Source: Gracilimonas sp040877545 (GTDB lineage Bacteria; Bacteroidota; Rhodothermia; Balneolales; Balneolaceae). Taken from it: a DNA stretch of 64,000 bases. The position numbers and the translations under genes are program-made. The notes below the pieces were generated by a model. The model saw only the letters and a program-made list of their open reading frames with translations. It was not told the origin of the DNA and ran no database searches. This document shows, piece after piece, positions 63,133 through 64,000 of this stretch (positions are counted from its first letter, which is position 1; each line of letters opens with the position of its first letter). Where the stretch lies: contig JBBDNN010000086.1 in the NCBI GenBank assembly GCA_040877545.1, positions 1 to 64,000 on the forward strand, in the 5' to 3' direction.

Positions 63133-63726
63133 TTAAGATCCAACAGTACCTGTCTTGACTTTTCCGGCTCGCTTGTAATTGGCAATAATCACTCCGCCTG
63201 GGGTAACAGAACCCTCTATTAATGTAAATGCTGCTGGGATTGTGCCGTTGTCAAACAACTTTTTTCCTTCACCAAGAATCAATGGGTGAATTTTGAGCCA
63301 GAATTCGTCCACTAAATCATTCTTAAGTAATAGCTGAATAAGCTCACCACTACCCCAAACTTGAATGTCTGAACCTTTGGAATTTTTGAGCTTTTCGATA
63401 TCCGCCAAGCTTTTCAGGAATACTGAGTTTTTCCAATCTGACTTTTCCATGGTCTTGGACAAGACGTATTTAGTGCCATTATTGATACCTGTCCATGCAT
63501 TTTCATGTTTTGGCCAGTAGTCAGCCCAAATCTCAAATGTTTTTCTGCCCAAAAGATATTCTGCAGGTTTCATCTCTTTTTCCACGACCTTACCATAAAC
63601 TTCGTCACTATAAGGTGCAACCCAGCCGCCATATTTGAAACCGCCTGATGTATCTTCCTCAGGTCCACCAGGTGCCTGCATTACTCCATCTAATGTAATC
63701 ATTGATAAGACGATTATTTTTCTCAT
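63133..63726 (-). CDS. RibD-C/dihydrofolate-reductase-like protein 2
   Basis: 197 residues with GGAGGT before the ATG. MRKIIVLSMITLDGVMQAPG is the family N-terminus; YLLGRKTFEIWADYWP and DIQVWGSGELIQLLLKNDLVD (cut) follow, then IHPLILGEGKKLF. Length and motifs are typical. It is more AT-rich than the sigma gene. It belongs to the same functional class as the genes at 60652 and 63821. Confidence 0.88.
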   Translation of the reverse strand: MRKIIVLSMITLDGVMQAPGGPEEDTSGGFKYGGWVAPYSDEVYGKVVEKEMKPAEYLLGRKTFEIWADYWPKHENAWTGINNGTKYVLSKTMEKSDWKNSVFLKSLADIEKLKNSKGSDIQVWGSGELIQLLLKNDLVDEFWLKIHPLILGEGKKLFDNGTIPAAFTLIEGSVTPGGVIIANYKRAGKVKTGTVGS

Positions 63727-63820
63727 ATTATTTTACCTCCGATAATTTATTCTTTAAATTGCAAATTCCATGTTATGCGAATGTGCTACTCTTCGTCCAA
63801 TGTCGTTTCGCTTCTTGCCA

Positions 63821-64000
63821 TCAGTCATTTTTTAGCGGTTCATAGTAAAATGTTACTGCGCCACAACCAAAGGTTTTTGTCTTTAAGAGTTTAAGATTAA
63901 CCCTATCGTCTATGTTTTCTAATAATGGCAAACCCTTTCCTGCTATAATTGGCTGAACACAGAGTTGGAATTCATCAATCAAATTAAGGTTCATTAAGGC
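63821..64000 (-). CDS. RibD-C/dihydrofolate-reductase-like protein 3, C-terminal fragment
   Basis: 59 residues to the window edge, reading LMNLNLIDEFQLCVQPII, then AGKGLPLLENIDDRVNLKLL (cut), and ending FYYEPLKND. The DEFQL...P-I-[AL]-G-KG-PL pattern is the C-terminal half of the same reductase family. The start lies beyond the window. Confidence 0.8.
   Translation of the reverse strand, partial: ALMNLNLIDEFQLCVQPIIAGKGLPLLENIDDRVNLKLLKTKTFGCGAVTFYYEPLKND

Overview
The window looks like a draft chromosome segment from a Bacteroidota/Balneolota-type bacterium (inference). The supporting signs are a type IX secretion (T9SS) sorting domain with the NYPNPFNPST motif, several Bacteroidota-style lipoproteins, an FtsX/MacB-like permease of about 820 residues, tandem TonB genes and an archaeal-type ProS. 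Base composition judged by eye is moderately AT-rich. There is one run of 100 Ns (18249-18348) inside a repeat array, so this is a scaffold and not a finished sequence.

Layout. 1-122 is the tail of an ABC ATPase. 262-5690 is a minus-strand assimilatory sulfate-reduction operon, in transcription order: a short Cys/Met-rich leader ORF, an intrinsic terminator with a competing pairing, a sulfurtransferase, sulfite reductase, uroporphyrinogen-III methyltransferase, APS/PAPS reductase and a siroheme synthase. The leader has the layout of a classical ribosome-mediated attenuator that would sense cysteinyl-tRNA; it is the strongest candidate here for an undescribed regulatory system. 6.1-17.6 kb holds a sugar/sorbosone dehydrogenase-like protein, a YqcI/YcgG plus DUF1989 pair, a serine hydrolase, two paralogous lipoproteins, an FtsX-type permease and an NfeD/slipin pair. 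17.6-22.1 kb carries copies of a roughly 119-bp repeat in the intergenic spaces; a GxxExxY gene sits exactly inside one repeat unit.

22.1-33.1 kb is housekeeping: TM2 protein, tRNA-Met, proS, nnr, VanZ, three tandem TonB proteins (the first behind a long stem that abuts its start codon), NUDIX/DUF1844, DUF1015-serC, rhomboid and tRNA-Thr. 33.2-39.4 kb has an S74-domain surface protein with a T9SS-domain partner, RlpA, CrtI and a transaldolase. 39.6-47.5 kb is an RND efflux operon with one adaptor and two different permeases, joined by an odd 260-bp bridge. 47.6-54.2 kb has YtxH, lipoproteins, M20 and M28 peptidases and a Met/His-rich outer-membrane protein.

54.4-64 kb is accessory. An ECF42-like sigma factor lies near two YciI/DGPF proteins, a DoxX-like gene and RibD-C/dihydrofolate-reductase-like proteins. 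Three of these genes are preceded by the same promoter-like motif (TGTCG[A/T], 17 nt, CGAC), which suggests a local sigma regulon. A strongly AT-rich two-gene restriction-modification module interrupts this cluster. Several genes in the cluster appear frameshifted, from decay or local sequencing error. Gene calls and motifs were read by eye; no database search was run.
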